Positions 1 through 8,069 of a stretch of 48,552 nt of DNA are shown here, piece after piece (within the stretch, counting starts at the first letter, position 1; each line of letters opens with the position of its first letter). The DNA comes from an uncultured Gammaproteobacteria bacterium (GTDB lineage: Bacteria > Pseudomonadota > Gammaproteobacteria > PS1 > Pseudothioglobaceae): positions 1 to 48,552 of the forward strand of contig CAKMYR010000001.1 of the NCBI GenBank assembly GCA_929200175.1, given 5' to 3'. Position numbers and translations under genes: made by a program. The notes under the pieces are model-generated. The model did no database searches and was not told the origin of the DNA. It saw only the letters and a program-made list of their open reading frames with translations.

Positions 1-925
1 CATGCAAAGCAACTTGAACCGGCAAACGCCCAACTAGCTCTGGAATTAAACCAAATTTAATCAGATCTTCTGGCTCAACAGCATTAAATAATTCTTCGGA
101 TCTTTTATTTTTGTCATATTCTTTTATATCTGCAGCAAACCCTACAGTTTTTTCTTTGATGCGTCTACTTATAATACTATCCAAACCATCAAAAGCTCCA
201 CCAACAATAAACAAAATTTTTGAAGTATCAATATCTATAGTTTTCTGATTAGGATGCTTTCTTCCGCCTTGAGGTTGGACACTGGCTATAGTTCCTTCTA
301 TTATCTTTAACAAAGCCTGTTGAACTCCTTCTCCAGAAACATCGCGAGTAATAGAAGGTGAGTCTGATTTACGAGAAATTTTATCTATTTCGTCAATAAA
401 TATAATGCCATGTTGTGCAATATTTTTATCAAATCCACATTTTGATAATAAATTTTTAATAATATTTTCAACATCATCGCCTACATATCCAGCCTCTGTT
501 AGAGTTGTAGCGTCAGCTATAGCAAAAGGAACACTCAAAATACGAGCTAAAGTTTTTGCTAATAATGTCTTACCAGATCCGGTTGGGCCTATAAATAAAA
601 TATTTGATTTCTCTAATTCAACCCCATCAGCAATATAATTGTTATTAAGACGCTTATAATGATTGTATACTGCTACTGATAAAACTTTTTTTGCACGTTC
701 TTGTCCGATAACATAGTCATCTAAAAATTCTACTAACTGTTTTGGTGTGTAATTCCATCCTTTATATTTAGCAAAATTATCTTTAGAATCTTGATCTAAA
801 ATTAAACCGTGAAAAGATTCAACACATATATTACAAATATAAACTCCGTTACTAGATATAAGACGCTTAGCTTCTAATTTATTTTTACCGCAAAATGAAC
901 AATGTATTTTATCTAATGAATTCAC
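1..925 (-). CDS. clpX: ATP-dependent Clp protease ATP-binding subunit ClpX (3' end beyond window)
   Basis: AAA+ unfoldase that feeds substrates to ClpP in the cytoplasm. The visible part is the N-terminal 308 codons of a protein usually about 420 residues long. It begins with a zinc-binding domain (Cys9, Cys12, Cys31, Cys34), followed by Walker A (GPTGSGKT) and Walker B with the following residues (IFIDEIDK). I chose the GTG at 923-925: it gives MNSLDKIHCSFC, the normal ClpX N-terminus; an in-frame stop lies just upstream, and AAGGA overlapping the clpP stop codon sits about 7 bases before it. The gene follows clpP by 9 bases, so tig-clpP-clpX is one operon in the usual gammaproteobacterial order. 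The C-terminal sensor-2 region lies outside the window. Confidence 0.96.
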   Translation of the reverse strand, partial: MNSLDKIHCSFCGKNKLEAKRLISSNGVYICNICVESFHGLILDQDSKDNFAKYKGWNYTPKQLVEFLDDYVIGQERAKKVLSVAVYNHYKRLNNNYIADGVELEKSNILFIGPTGSGKTLLAKTLARILSVPFAIADATTLTEAGYVGDDVENIIKNLLSKCGFDKNIAQHGIIFIDEIDKISRKSDSPSITRDVSGEGVQQALLKIIEGTIASVQPQGGRKHPNQKTIDIDTSKILFIVGGAFDGLDSIISRRIKEKTVGFAADIKEYDKNKRSEELFNAVEPEDLIKFGLIPELVGRLPVQVALH

Positions 926-934
926 TTTAAATCC

Positions 935-1531
935 TTAGCGTTTTTTTAAAACCTTATCAATTAAGCCGTATTTAACTGCTTCAGAAGCAGACATAAAATT
1001 ATCTCTATCTGTATCTTTTTTAAGTGTTTTAACATCTTGTCCTGTATGTAATTTTAAAATAGAATTTAATTTATCTCTTGTCTTTAAAATCTCTTTAGCA
1101 TGAATATCAATATCACTAGCCTGACCAGAAAACCCTCCTAATGGCTGGTGAATCATACATCTTGCGTTAGGTAATGCAAAACGCTTACCCTTAGTGCCAG
1201 CTGTCAATAATAAAGCACCCATACTAGCTGCTTGCCCTATACATAAAGTTGATATATCAGGTTTAACAAATTGCATTGTGTCATAAATTGCCAATCCAGC
1301 CGAAACAGAGCCTCCAACAGTATTAATATATAAATTAATATCTTTTTCTGAATTTTCAGATTCCAAAAATAAAATTTGAGCAACAATAACATTTGCCATG
1401 TAATCTTCAACCTCTCCTACTAAAAAGATAATACGTTCTTTTAAAAGCATTGAATAAATATCGTATGCTCGCTCTCCTTTGGCAGTTTGCTCTACTACAA
1501 TAGGTACTTGATTTAGGTTTTTAGTTATCAT
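935..1531 (-). CDS. clpP: ATP-dependent Clp protease proteolytic subunit ClpP
   Basis: Serine peptidase that forms the tetradecameric proteolytic barrel used with ClpX or ClpA. At 198 residues it is full length for the mature family. The catalytic triad is visible: Ser103 in GQAASMGA, His128 in MIHQPLGG and Asp177 in DRDNFMSA, with the same spacing as in E. coli ClpP. The ATG abuts the tig stop codon directly (TAAATG), and AAGGGA overlaps the end of tig as ribosome binding site, implying tight translational coupling. clpX follows 9 bases downstream. Identity is essentially certain. Confidence 0.98.
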   Translation of the reverse strand: MITKNLNQVPIVVEQTAKGERAYDIYSMLLKERIIFLVGEVEDYMANVIVAQILFLESENSEKDINLYINTVGGSVSAGLAIYDTMQFVKPDISTLCIGQAASMGALLLTAGTKGKRFALPNARCMIHQPLGGFSGQASDIDIHAKEILKTRDKLNSILKLHTGQDVKTLKKDTDRDNFMSASEAVKYGLIDKVLKKR

Positions 1532-2827
1532 TTATCCCTTACCTTGCATTATTTCTTGAAATTTTTTAACATTATAATTCACAACAGCTTTGTCTAAAAT
1601 TAATTTTTCTACCATATCTTCTATTAATAAAGATTCAATATGTGCCATATTAGATGGATTGCTTTTGTAATAATCAATCATTTTTTGTCCATTCTCGCCA
1701 TAAGATTTTGACATTTCTTGTAATTTATCGTCTACTTGTTTTTCATCAACCTTAAGTTTGTTATCTTCAGTAATTTTATTAATTAATAACATTAATTTAA
1801 CACGTTTTTCAGCTTCAATATTAAAATCAGAAGTCTGAAACTTTCTTTTATTATTAGTATCTTTTTTTAAGTTTGCTTGCATTTCTTCTAACATGTTTTG
1901 CGATTCTCTCTCAATGCTTGCCTTAGGAACTTCAAAAACATTATCTTCTAACAAAGCATTAAATACTGATTCTTTGTTTTCATGCAAAACTGCATTATCT
2001 GCTTTTGTTTTAATTTGCTCTTTAATATTTTTATGCAAATCTTCTGTGTTTTTTAACCCTACTTTTTTAGCAAAACTATCATCAATTTTAGGAGTTTTAG
2101 GCATTAAAACCTCTTTAACCTTAACATTAAAAACAACATCTTTATCCATTAAATCTTTGCTATGGTAATTTTTAGGAAATTTAAGATTTAATGTTAAATC
2201 GCTATTTTCTTCTACTGCGGTTAAGCCTTCTTCAAAGCCTTCTATCATTTTATGTTCGCCAATAATTATTTCGAAATCATCAGCATGTCCGCCTTCAAAC
2301 TCATTGCCATCAATAAAACCTTTAAAATCAATAATAACCTTATCTCCTACTTTAGATTTTCTCTTTACTTTTTTATATTCGGTTAATTGTTGTTTTACAT
2401 TCTCAAGCATTGTATTTTCATCTTCTTTACTAACCTTTACCTTGGTTTGCTCAATTTTCAAATTCTCAAAGCTATTTACTTTTATTTCAGGATAAACCTC
2501 AAACTCAACATTATAAAAAAAGTCTTTACCTTCTTCTAAATTAATTTTAGTAACCAAAGGTTGCGCAGCTGGAGATAATTTATGTTTTGCTAAAGCGTCT
2601 TTTAAAGTCTCTTGAATTATTTCATTAGCAGCATCTGCTTTAGCCTTGTTGCCAAACATTTTTCTCGATACCGACAAAGGAATTTTGCCCTGTCTGAATC
2701 CATTAATATTTGCTTTTTTTGCAATATCTCGGATTATTTTATCTGTTTTTTCTGCAAGTACAGCAAAAGGCATTTCAACAGTTATTGATCTTTTTAGCCC
2801 TTCTAATACTTCTATTGAAGTTTTCAT
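1532..2827 (-). CDS. tig: Trigger factor, ribosome-associated chaperone and prolyl isomerase
   Basis: Binds at the ribosomal exit tunnel and shields nascent chains. Its 431 residues match the family. The N-terminal ribosome-binding signature GFRQGKIP is at residues 43-50. A central FKBP-type PPIase domain follows at about 155-245 (VGDKVIIDFKGFIDG, then FEGGHADDFEIIIGE), and the C-terminal part is helical and lysine-rich, as expected for the substrate-cradling arms. It heads the tig-clpP-clpX operon on the minus strand; the dihaem cytochrome gene lies about 30 bases further upstream on the same strand, so read-through from the cytochrome genes is possible. Confidence 0.98.
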   Translation of the reverse strand: MKTSIEVLEGLKRSITVEMPFAVLAEKTDKIIRDIAKKANINGFRQGKIPLSVSRKMFGNKAKADAANEIIQETLKDALAKHKLSPAAQPLVTKINLEEGKDFFYNVEFEVYPEIKVNSFENLKIEQTKVKVSKEDENTMLENVKQQLTEYKKVKRKSKVGDKVIIDFKGFIDGNEFEGGHADDFEIIIGEHKMIEGFEEGLTAVEENSDLTLNLKFPKNYHSKDLMDKDVVFNVKVKEVLMPKTPKIDDSFAKKVGLKNTEDLHKNIKEQIKTKADNAVLHENKESVFNALLEDNVFEVPKASIERESQNMLEEMQANLKKDTNNKRKFQTSDFNIEAEKRVKLMLLINKITEDNKLKVDEKQVDDKLQEMSKSYGENGQKMIDYYKSNPSNMAHIESLLIEDMVEKLILDKAVVNYNVKKFQEIMQGKG

Positions 2828-2859
2828 AATAAAAAATAAGTGTGATAAAACTCAAAGAA

Positions 2860-3492
2860 TTAATTTAAGCCAGCTATATACTCAGCAACAGCTTGAATTT
2901 CTTCATCAGTTAATGTTTTAGCAACATCAACCATCATGCCTTCATAATCATTTGATCTGCTTAATTCATTAGTTCCTTTTTTTAAATTTATTGAAGTTTG
3001 GCGAAAATATTTTAGCTGTTGAATAGTGTACTTTGCATGCTGAGAATAAAGTGATGGAAATCCTGCAGAAGGAATTCCTTTACCACTAGGTCCATGACAA
3101 GACATGCAAGAAACCATTTCTCCTTTTTTTCCTGCTTTATAAATACTCCTGCCTAAATCAATATTTGCATCTTTTTTGGCAGACCCTTTGCTAATTGTTT
3201 GAGATTCAAAATAAGCAGATAAATTCTCAAGATCTTCATTGTTTAAAGATGAAATAATCCCTAACATAATTGGGCTTGTTCTAGCTTGGGATTTAATATC
3301 TAACAGTTGTTTTAAAGAATATTTTGCATTCTGACCAGCTATTTTTGGAAAAGCATCAACAGGCGAATTGCCGTCTATTCCATGACAAGCTATACAGGCA
3401 ACAGCTTTTTCTTTTCCTTTTTCTATATCTCCTTGGGCTATAACTACATAAGTAGCAATAAATGCAATCAAGAATACAAATAACTTTTTCAT
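2860..3492 (-). CDS. Dihaem cytochrome c4-like periplasmic protein
   Basis: Electron carrier with two tandem class I cytochrome domains. The N-terminus is a signal peptide (MKKLFVFLIAFIATYVVIA), so it acts in the periplasm, tethered or soluble. Haem-binding CxxCH motifs are CIACH (Cys33, Cys36, His37) and CMSCH (Cys129, Cys132, His133). Methionines in PIMLGI (about 76) and EGMMVD (about 186-187) are the probable axial ligands. The 210-residue length and two-domain layout fit cytochrome c4, which is often encoded next to engB in Gammaproteobacteria, as here. It probably passes electrons to a terminal oxidase encoded elsewhere; no oxidase gene is in the window. Confidence 0.9.
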   Translation of the reverse strand: MKKLFVFLIAFIATYVVIAQGDIEKGKEKAVACIACHGIDGNSPVDAFPKIAGQNAKYSLKQLLDIKSQARTSPIMLGIISSLNNEDLENLSAYFESQTISKGSAKKDANIDLGRSIYKAGKKGEMVSCMSCHGPSGKGIPSAGFPSLYSQHAKYTIQQLKYFRQTSINLKKGTNELSRSNDYEGMMVDVAKTLTDEEIQAVAEYIAGLN

Positions 3493-3569
3493 AGTTAAAA
3501 AATTATACTTAAAAATCTTAAAAGAAATAATGGCTAATTAAAAATGTGTATCTCAACACAAATATTCAA

Positions 3570-3863
3570 CTACTTTTGTGCAGCTAAAAAATCTGCTATT
3601 GCTTGCTCTTTGCCTGCAGTAAGATTAGCCATTGCGCTCATTGTTGGATCTTTACGCGCACCAGATTGAAAATCTTTCAATTGCTTAACAGTATATGCTG
3701 CATTTTGCCCGTTAAGATTTGGATAGATTGGAATAGTTGCCTTCCCAGTTGCTCCATGGCAAGCTGCACAACCTAATGCGGTATAAGTTGCTTTACCGTC
3801 AGCATTTACAACAAAAGAACTAATTAAAAGCGTGAAAGCCACAAATAAAATTTTATTCATCAT
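3570..3863 (-). CDS. Small monohaem cytochrome c (class I)
   Basis: A 97-residue exported cytochrome. It has a signal peptide ending near VVNA-D (residue 21), one haem site CAACH (Cys32, Cys35, His36) and a candidate axial Met75 or Met78 in DPTMSAM. Its PNLNGQNAAYTVKQLKDFQSGARKD-like middle resembles one half of the neighbouring dihaem cytochrome (PKIAGQNAKYSLKQL), so the two probably derive from the same domain by duplication. The two genes are co-directional with a 76-base gap. The exact class (c5, c553 or half of c4) cannot be fixed from the sequence alone. The start could be the first or the second of two adjacent methionines. Confidence 0.88.
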   Translation of the reverse strand: MMNKILFVAFTLLISSFVVNADGKATYTALGCAACHGATGKATIPIYPNLNGQNAAYTVKQLKDFQSGARKDPTMSAMANLTAGKEQAIADFLAAQK

Positions 3864-3931
3864 CCCAATCCTTATATTAAATTAAAATACACTTATAAAT
3901 TAATCAGCCATTATACAGTTTATTTTTTCAT

Positions 3932-4531
3932 ATGCAAAATGTTTATCGCCAAACTAAATTCTTGTTATCTTCACCTGAACTAGAAAAATGTCCAGAAGAT
4001 AAAGGCTATGAAGTAATTTTTATTGGACGTTCTAATTCTGGCAAATCAAGTGTTATTAACACAATTTGTGATAATAAAAAACTAGCTATGGTTTCTAAAA
4101 CACCTGGAAGAACTAGACATTTAGTGTTTTTTTCGATTGATAAAGATCGTCGCCTAGTTGATTTACCCGGCTATGGTTATGCAAAAATTTCAAATGAAAT
4201 TAAAAAAACCTGGAATAAAAATTTAAATCGATACCTTACAAGGCGCAAATGTTTATCTGGTGCTGTATTAATAATTGATTCTAGAAGCCTTATTAAGCCT
4301 TTTGATCAAAATATAATTAACTGGTGTGTTGATGTTAACTTACCAACACAAATACTTTTAACAAAAGCAGACAAACTATCCAAACAAAAACTTAATAAAG
4401 CAAAATTAGAAGTTATAAATGCGACAAGTAAGTACCCAAACATTAATGTACAGTCATTTTCTAGTTTAAAAAAACAAGGATTAACAGAGCTGTATAAGAG
4501 TTTAGACGCTTTTTTTGATTATGTTGATTAA
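3932..4531 (+). CDS. engB: Ribosome biogenesis GTP-binding protein EngB/YsxC (YihA)
   Basis: Small essential P-loop GTPase involved in assembly of the large ribosomal subunit. All G motifs are present in its 199 residues: G1 GRSNSGKSS (32-40), G2 threonine in the KTPGRTRHL stretch, G3 DLPGYG (from 77) and G4 TKAD (144-147), followed by an SSL-type G5. It is divergent from the two cytochrome genes, the arrangement commonly seen in Gammaproteobacteria. Its 3' end overlaps the next gene by 11 bases. Confidence 0.96.
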   Translation: MQNVYRQTKFLLSSPELEKCPEDKGYEVIFIGRSNSGKSSVINTICDNKKLAMVSKTPGRTRHLVFFSIDKDRRLVDLPGYGYAKISNEIKKTWNKNLNRYLTRRKCLSGAVLIIDSRSLIKPFDQNIINWCVDVNLPTQILLTKADKLSKQKLNKAKLEVINATSKYPNINVQSFSSLKKQGLTELYKSLDAFFDYVD

Positions 4532-6998
4532 TACTAACTTAAAAGAAATAAAAAGCAATGATCTAATAGTAGCTGCTAGTAATCTACAAATATTAGCATT
4601 TAAAAATACTTGGGCTCAACAAAAACCCAATTGTATGATTCCTAAAATTCTATCTTGGGAGCAATATTTATTACATGCATGGCACAAGATAAATCATAAT
4701 TTAAAGTATCGTTTAATTTCAGAAATCGAATCAAGCGTACTAATTAAAAAATGTATATCTAATTCGGGTCAACCAGCTAAAAAAAATTTATTAGAAGATG
4801 TTATTAAAAATTATAATTATTACTGTAGATATCTTATTGATTACAATCAAATAAAATTCAAAGATGAAAATTTAAAATTATTTATTGGCTGGATTGAATC
4901 TTATAAATTAACCAAGTCAAAACTTAATTTAATAGATATTAATGACTTATCTGGCATTCTAATTAAAAAAAAGGCGTATATAACTAATAAGACCTTCATT
5001 TATGGCTTTACAACTCTAACTCCAGAACAATCAAAGCTATTTGAAGCTATCGAACATAAAACAATTAAATGTAGTCAAACTAATAATAAAATTATAAATA
5101 AAACTTTTGAAACAAATACCAATGAAATACTAGCTGCTGCTAATTGGGCTAAAAAATTAGCTCAGGAAAAACCTAAAAAAAATATTGCTATTATAGTTCC
5201 CAAACTAAAAGAAAATTACAACCAAATTAAAACAATTTTTGATAAAGTATTTAATGACAATCTAAATGAGACCAAAGAAAAGAATTATGGTATATCTTTA
5301 GGATTAAAACTAACAAGCTATCCTTTAATTCAACATTTACTACTTACACTTCAATTAAGCGAGCAATTACAAAATAATAAAATAAATACAACTATATTTA
5401 ATACTGTAGTTACTTCACCATATATTGCCAAAGCTAAAACCGAGCTTTCAGATAGGGCATTATTAGTAAATAAAATTCTATCATTGACTCAAACTAATTT
5501 CAAACTTGAGCAAATTGAAAAATATATAGAAAAAACTCCTTTATTAAAAAAATTAATTAAAAAAGTAGTAGCAAAAAAATTAAATACTAAGAAAAAACAT
5601 GCTGAATGGTTATTAAGTTTTAATGATTGTCTAGAGTTGTGGGGATTTACTACCGATAGAGTTTTGTCAAGCTCTGAATATCAACTGATTAATAAATACC
5701 AAAAGACTAGTTTATGTTTAAATGTTTTGTCGCAATATAATGAAAAGGTAAGTTTTAATCAAGCAATTATTGATTTAACAGAATGGCTGTCTAAAGTGGT
5801 ATTCCAAGCAAATTCTGGAAAACAATCAATACAAATACTTGGGGTAACTAAATACATCCATTTTGATGCAACATGGGTGCTTGGAATGACTGATGATTTT
5901 CTTCCTCCAAAATTTAATTCTCTTAATTTTATTCCTTATGAAATTGCTGCAAAAAATAAAATTACATGTAGTAGTTTTGAACTAATCAAAAAAGATGCTA
6001 ATGAAACTTTAGAATGCTTAGTAAATCTTTCTAAAGAAGTAATTTTTAGTTATGCTAAAAACTGTTTTGATAAACAACAAAAAAGCTCTACTTTAATTCA
6101 ATTTGAAGCCAAAATAGAAAAAATAGAAGATTCGGCACCAATAAAACTAAAATTAGAAACTATAAAAGATGCTAATGCCCCAAAATTAACTCACAAAAAA
6201 ATAAATAACGGCATTAACACCTTAAAAGACCAAATGTCCTGTGCATTTAAAGGTTTTGCTCATCGCTTAAAATTAAATGATTTTTGCCCTCCTTACATAG
6301 GGTTAAATAGGGCAGAGCAAGGAAATATAATTCACAAAATTTTAGAAAAAATATATCAAAATATTAAATCACTAGAAGAATTAAAAAGTTACAAAAAATC
6401 TGAATTAACAACACTTATTGAATCAATTATTAAAGAGCAATTAAAGTTTTACGAAAAATCACGTTTTTTCCAAATAGAAAAACAAAGAATAACCAAAATA
6501 ATTGATAAATTTATAGAGTCGGAAAAAGATCGTGAGGAATTTAAAGTAATTGCTACAGAAAAAAAAGTTACTGTTAATATTAATAATCTCATATTTGATA
6601 CTAAAATTGATCGGATAGACGAAGTACAAGAAAGCTTGATAATTTTTGACTATAAAACTGGCAATATTCCTACAAATCCTTGGAATAGCAATCCTATCAA
6701 AGATCCTCAATTACCTATTTATGTTCTTACTAATCAAGCATCTGGTATTGCTATAATAAAATTATTAACAACTACTGATAATATTGAATATATAGGCTTA
6801 TGTAAAGATGAAAACCTAGTTGTACATGAAAAATCAAAAATAAAAGCCTCTCAAGATTGGAGCTACCAAATTAATATTTGGAAGAAAAATATTAATGAGG
6901 CAATCTTAGACTACCAAAAAGGAGTTGCCGAAGTTTTGCCAACTAGTCAAGCTTGTACTTATTGTAAACTTAATTCGCTATGTCGTATTAAGGAATGA
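4521..6998 (+). CDS. AddB-like PD-(D/E)XK nuclease family protein (probable DNA repair protein)
   Basis: About 825 residues. The N-terminal two thirds resemble the helicase-like part of AddB/RecB relatives (ILSWEQYLLHAW, YGFTTLTPEQ) but show no Walker A, so that part is probably structural. The C-terminal nuclease is convincing: EQGNIIHKILEKIY, then FDTKIDRID and IIFDYKTG carry the D...DxK catalytic core. One cysteine in MSCAFKGFAHRL (about 577) and three in ACTYCKLNSLC (about 814, 817, 823) match the four-Cys iron-sulphur staple of AddB-type nucleases. I chose the ATG at 4521; a TTG at 4515 is also in frame. It overlaps engB by 11 bases and the convergent cca by 21 bases. No AddA/RecB partner is nearby, so its exact role is open. 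Confidence 0.85.
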   Translation: MLINTNLKEIKSNDLIVAASNLQILAFKNTWAQQKPNCMIPKILSWEQYLLHAWHKINHNLKYRLISEIESSVLIKKCISNSGQPAKKNLLEDVIKNYNYYCRYLIDYNQIKFKDENLKLFIGWIESYKLTKSKLNLIDINDLSGILIKKKAYITNKTFIYGFTTLTPEQSKLFEAIEHKTIKCSQTNNKIINKTFETNTNEILAAANWAKKLAQEKPKKNIAIIVPKLKENYNQIKTIFDKVFNDNLNETKEKNYGISLGLKLTSYPLIQHLLLTLQLSEQLQNNKINTTIFNTVVTSPYIAKAKTELSDRALLVNKILSLTQTNFKLEQIEKYIEKTPLLKKLIKKVVAKKLNTKKKHAEWLLSFNDCLELWGFTTDRVLSSSEYQLINKYQKTSLCLNVLSQYNEKVSFNQAIIDLTEWLSKVVFQANSGKQSIQILGVTKYIHFDATWVLGMTDDFLPPKFNSLNFIPYEIAAKNKITCSSFELIKKDANETLECLVNLSKEVIFSYAKNCFDKQQKSSTLIQFEAKIEKIEDSAPIKLKLETIKDANAPKLTHKKINNGINTLKDQMSCAFKGFAHRLKLNDFCPPYIGLNRAEQGNIIHKILEKIYQNIKSLEELKSYKKSELTTLIESIIKEQLKFYEKSRFFQIEKQRITKIIDKFIESEKDREEFKVIATEKKVTVNINNLIFDTKIDRIDEVQESLIIFDYKTGNIPTNPWNSNPIKDPQLPIYVLTNQASGIAIIKLLTTTDNIEYIGLCKDENLVVHEKSKIKASQDWSYQINIWKKNINEAILDYQKGVAEVLPTSQACTYCKLNSLCRIKE

Positions 6999-8045
6999 TT
7001 TAATAATATTCTTTTTTTTAACAGTAATAGCTGTACCAATATCATTAGTTTTTAATTTACTAACATCAATATTTTCAATTAGATTGAATAATTTTATGAT
7101 TTGAGAAGTATCAATTTTTAATAATTTAAATGTAGCTAACAAATCATAAAATCTATTTTTACGTCTAAATGCATCTGTTTTAACAAAAAAATTAAAGATT
7201 GATTCACTATTTTGTTTATCAAAATTATTAGCAAAAATATTATATTTACTTGTTAATAAAGCTAATTCTTTATATTTTTTAGGGCATTTAATAAATTCAC
7301 ATAAAGATTCAATATTATTGCAATCTTCATCTTTAAGCCAAATTGAAAATTTAATATAATTTTTTTTAGTATCAAGATAATCTAAAAACTTAAATTTACT
7401 GGAGCTATTTTTAACAAAAGGAAATACCTTTGCAAAAGCATTACAATTTAATAAAACTGCAAAAAACACTGATGGAGTTTCATAAGATAAAGCTTTATCA
7501 AGTTCTTTAAAAATACGCTCAGGAACAAGCGCATCTACTTCACCAGATATCACCATTTGCTGCATTAATTCATAAGTCTTATGTGCTATTACAAAACCTA
7601 ATTTTTCAAATTTAGCAGCAAATCTAGCTACTCTTAATACTCTTACTGGATCCTCATTAAAAGCCGAAGAAACATGTCGCAAAATACCATTTTTTAAATC
7701 TTTTTTTCCGTCAAAATAGTCAATTATTTGATCGCCTTTTTTGGCCATAGCATTAATCGTTAAGTCTCTCCTAAAAAGATCTTGTTTTAAAGTAATATTG
7801 CTGGAAATATCAAACTCAAAACCTTTATATCCTTTTTTTGTTTTTCTTTCGATTCTAGCTAAAGCATATTCTTCTTTGGTTTTTGGATGCAAAAAAACAG
7901 GAAATTCATTTCCTACTTTTTTATACCCAAGACTTAACATTTCATCAAATGATGAATTAATTACCAGCCAATCTTTTTCAGTATTTTTGTCAGCAATTCC
8001 TAATAAACTATCGCGCACAAATCCACCAACTAAATAAATATCCAT
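6978..8045 (-). CDS. cca: CCA-adding tRNA nucleotidyltransferase
   Basis: Class II nucleotidyltransferase that repairs or adds the tRNA 3' CCA. The protein begins MDIYLVGGFVRDSLLG, the standard start of bacterial Cca. It continues with EKDWLVIN (metal-binding carboxylates), RRDLTINAMA and the nucleotide-recognition stretch EDPVRVLRVARFAAKF. An upstream in-frame ATG at 8081 would add 12 unconserved residues and overlap the divergent mpl, so I set the start at 8045 (355 residues). This is shorter than E. coli Cca (about 412), and no C-terminal HD phosphohydrolase motif was seen, so this is probably a form without the HD domain. The 3' end overlaps the convergent nuclease gene by 21 bases. Confidence 0.93.
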   Translation of the reverse strand: MDIYLVGGFVRDSLLGIADKNTEKDWLVINSSFDEMLSLGYKKVGNEFPVFLHPKTKEEYALARIERKTKKGYKGFEFDISSNITLKQDLFRRDLTINAMAKKGDQIIDYFDGKKDLKNGILRHVSSAFNEDPVRVLRVARFAAKFEKLGFVIAHKTYELMQQMVISGEVDALVPERIFKELDKALSYETPSVFFAVLLNCNAFAKVFPFVKNSSSKFKFLDYLDTKKNYIKFSIWLKDEDCNNIESLCEFIKCPKKYKELALLTSKYNIFANNFDKQNSESIFNFFVKTDAFRRKNRFYDLLATFKLLKIDTSQIIKLFNLIENIDVSKLKTNDIGTAITVKKKNIIKSFLNTT

Positions 8046-8055
8046 ATTATTTGTA

Positions 8056-8061
8056 TATAAT
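8056..8061 (+). promoter_or_regulatory. Candidate -10 box between cca and mpl
   Basis: A consensus TATAAT sits 8 bases before the mpl ATG at 8070. A start about 7 bases downstream of the box would give a nearly leaderless mpl transcript. No good -35 is seen (the matching region lies inside cca), and in so AT-rich a sequence the match could be chance. Confidence 0.3.
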
Positions 8062-8069
8062 ACACTGTT

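Noticed and set aside
405..638. Open frame of 77 codons on the plus strand
   Set aside because: It lies entirely antisense to the well-supported clpX AAA+ domain and has no recognisable features.
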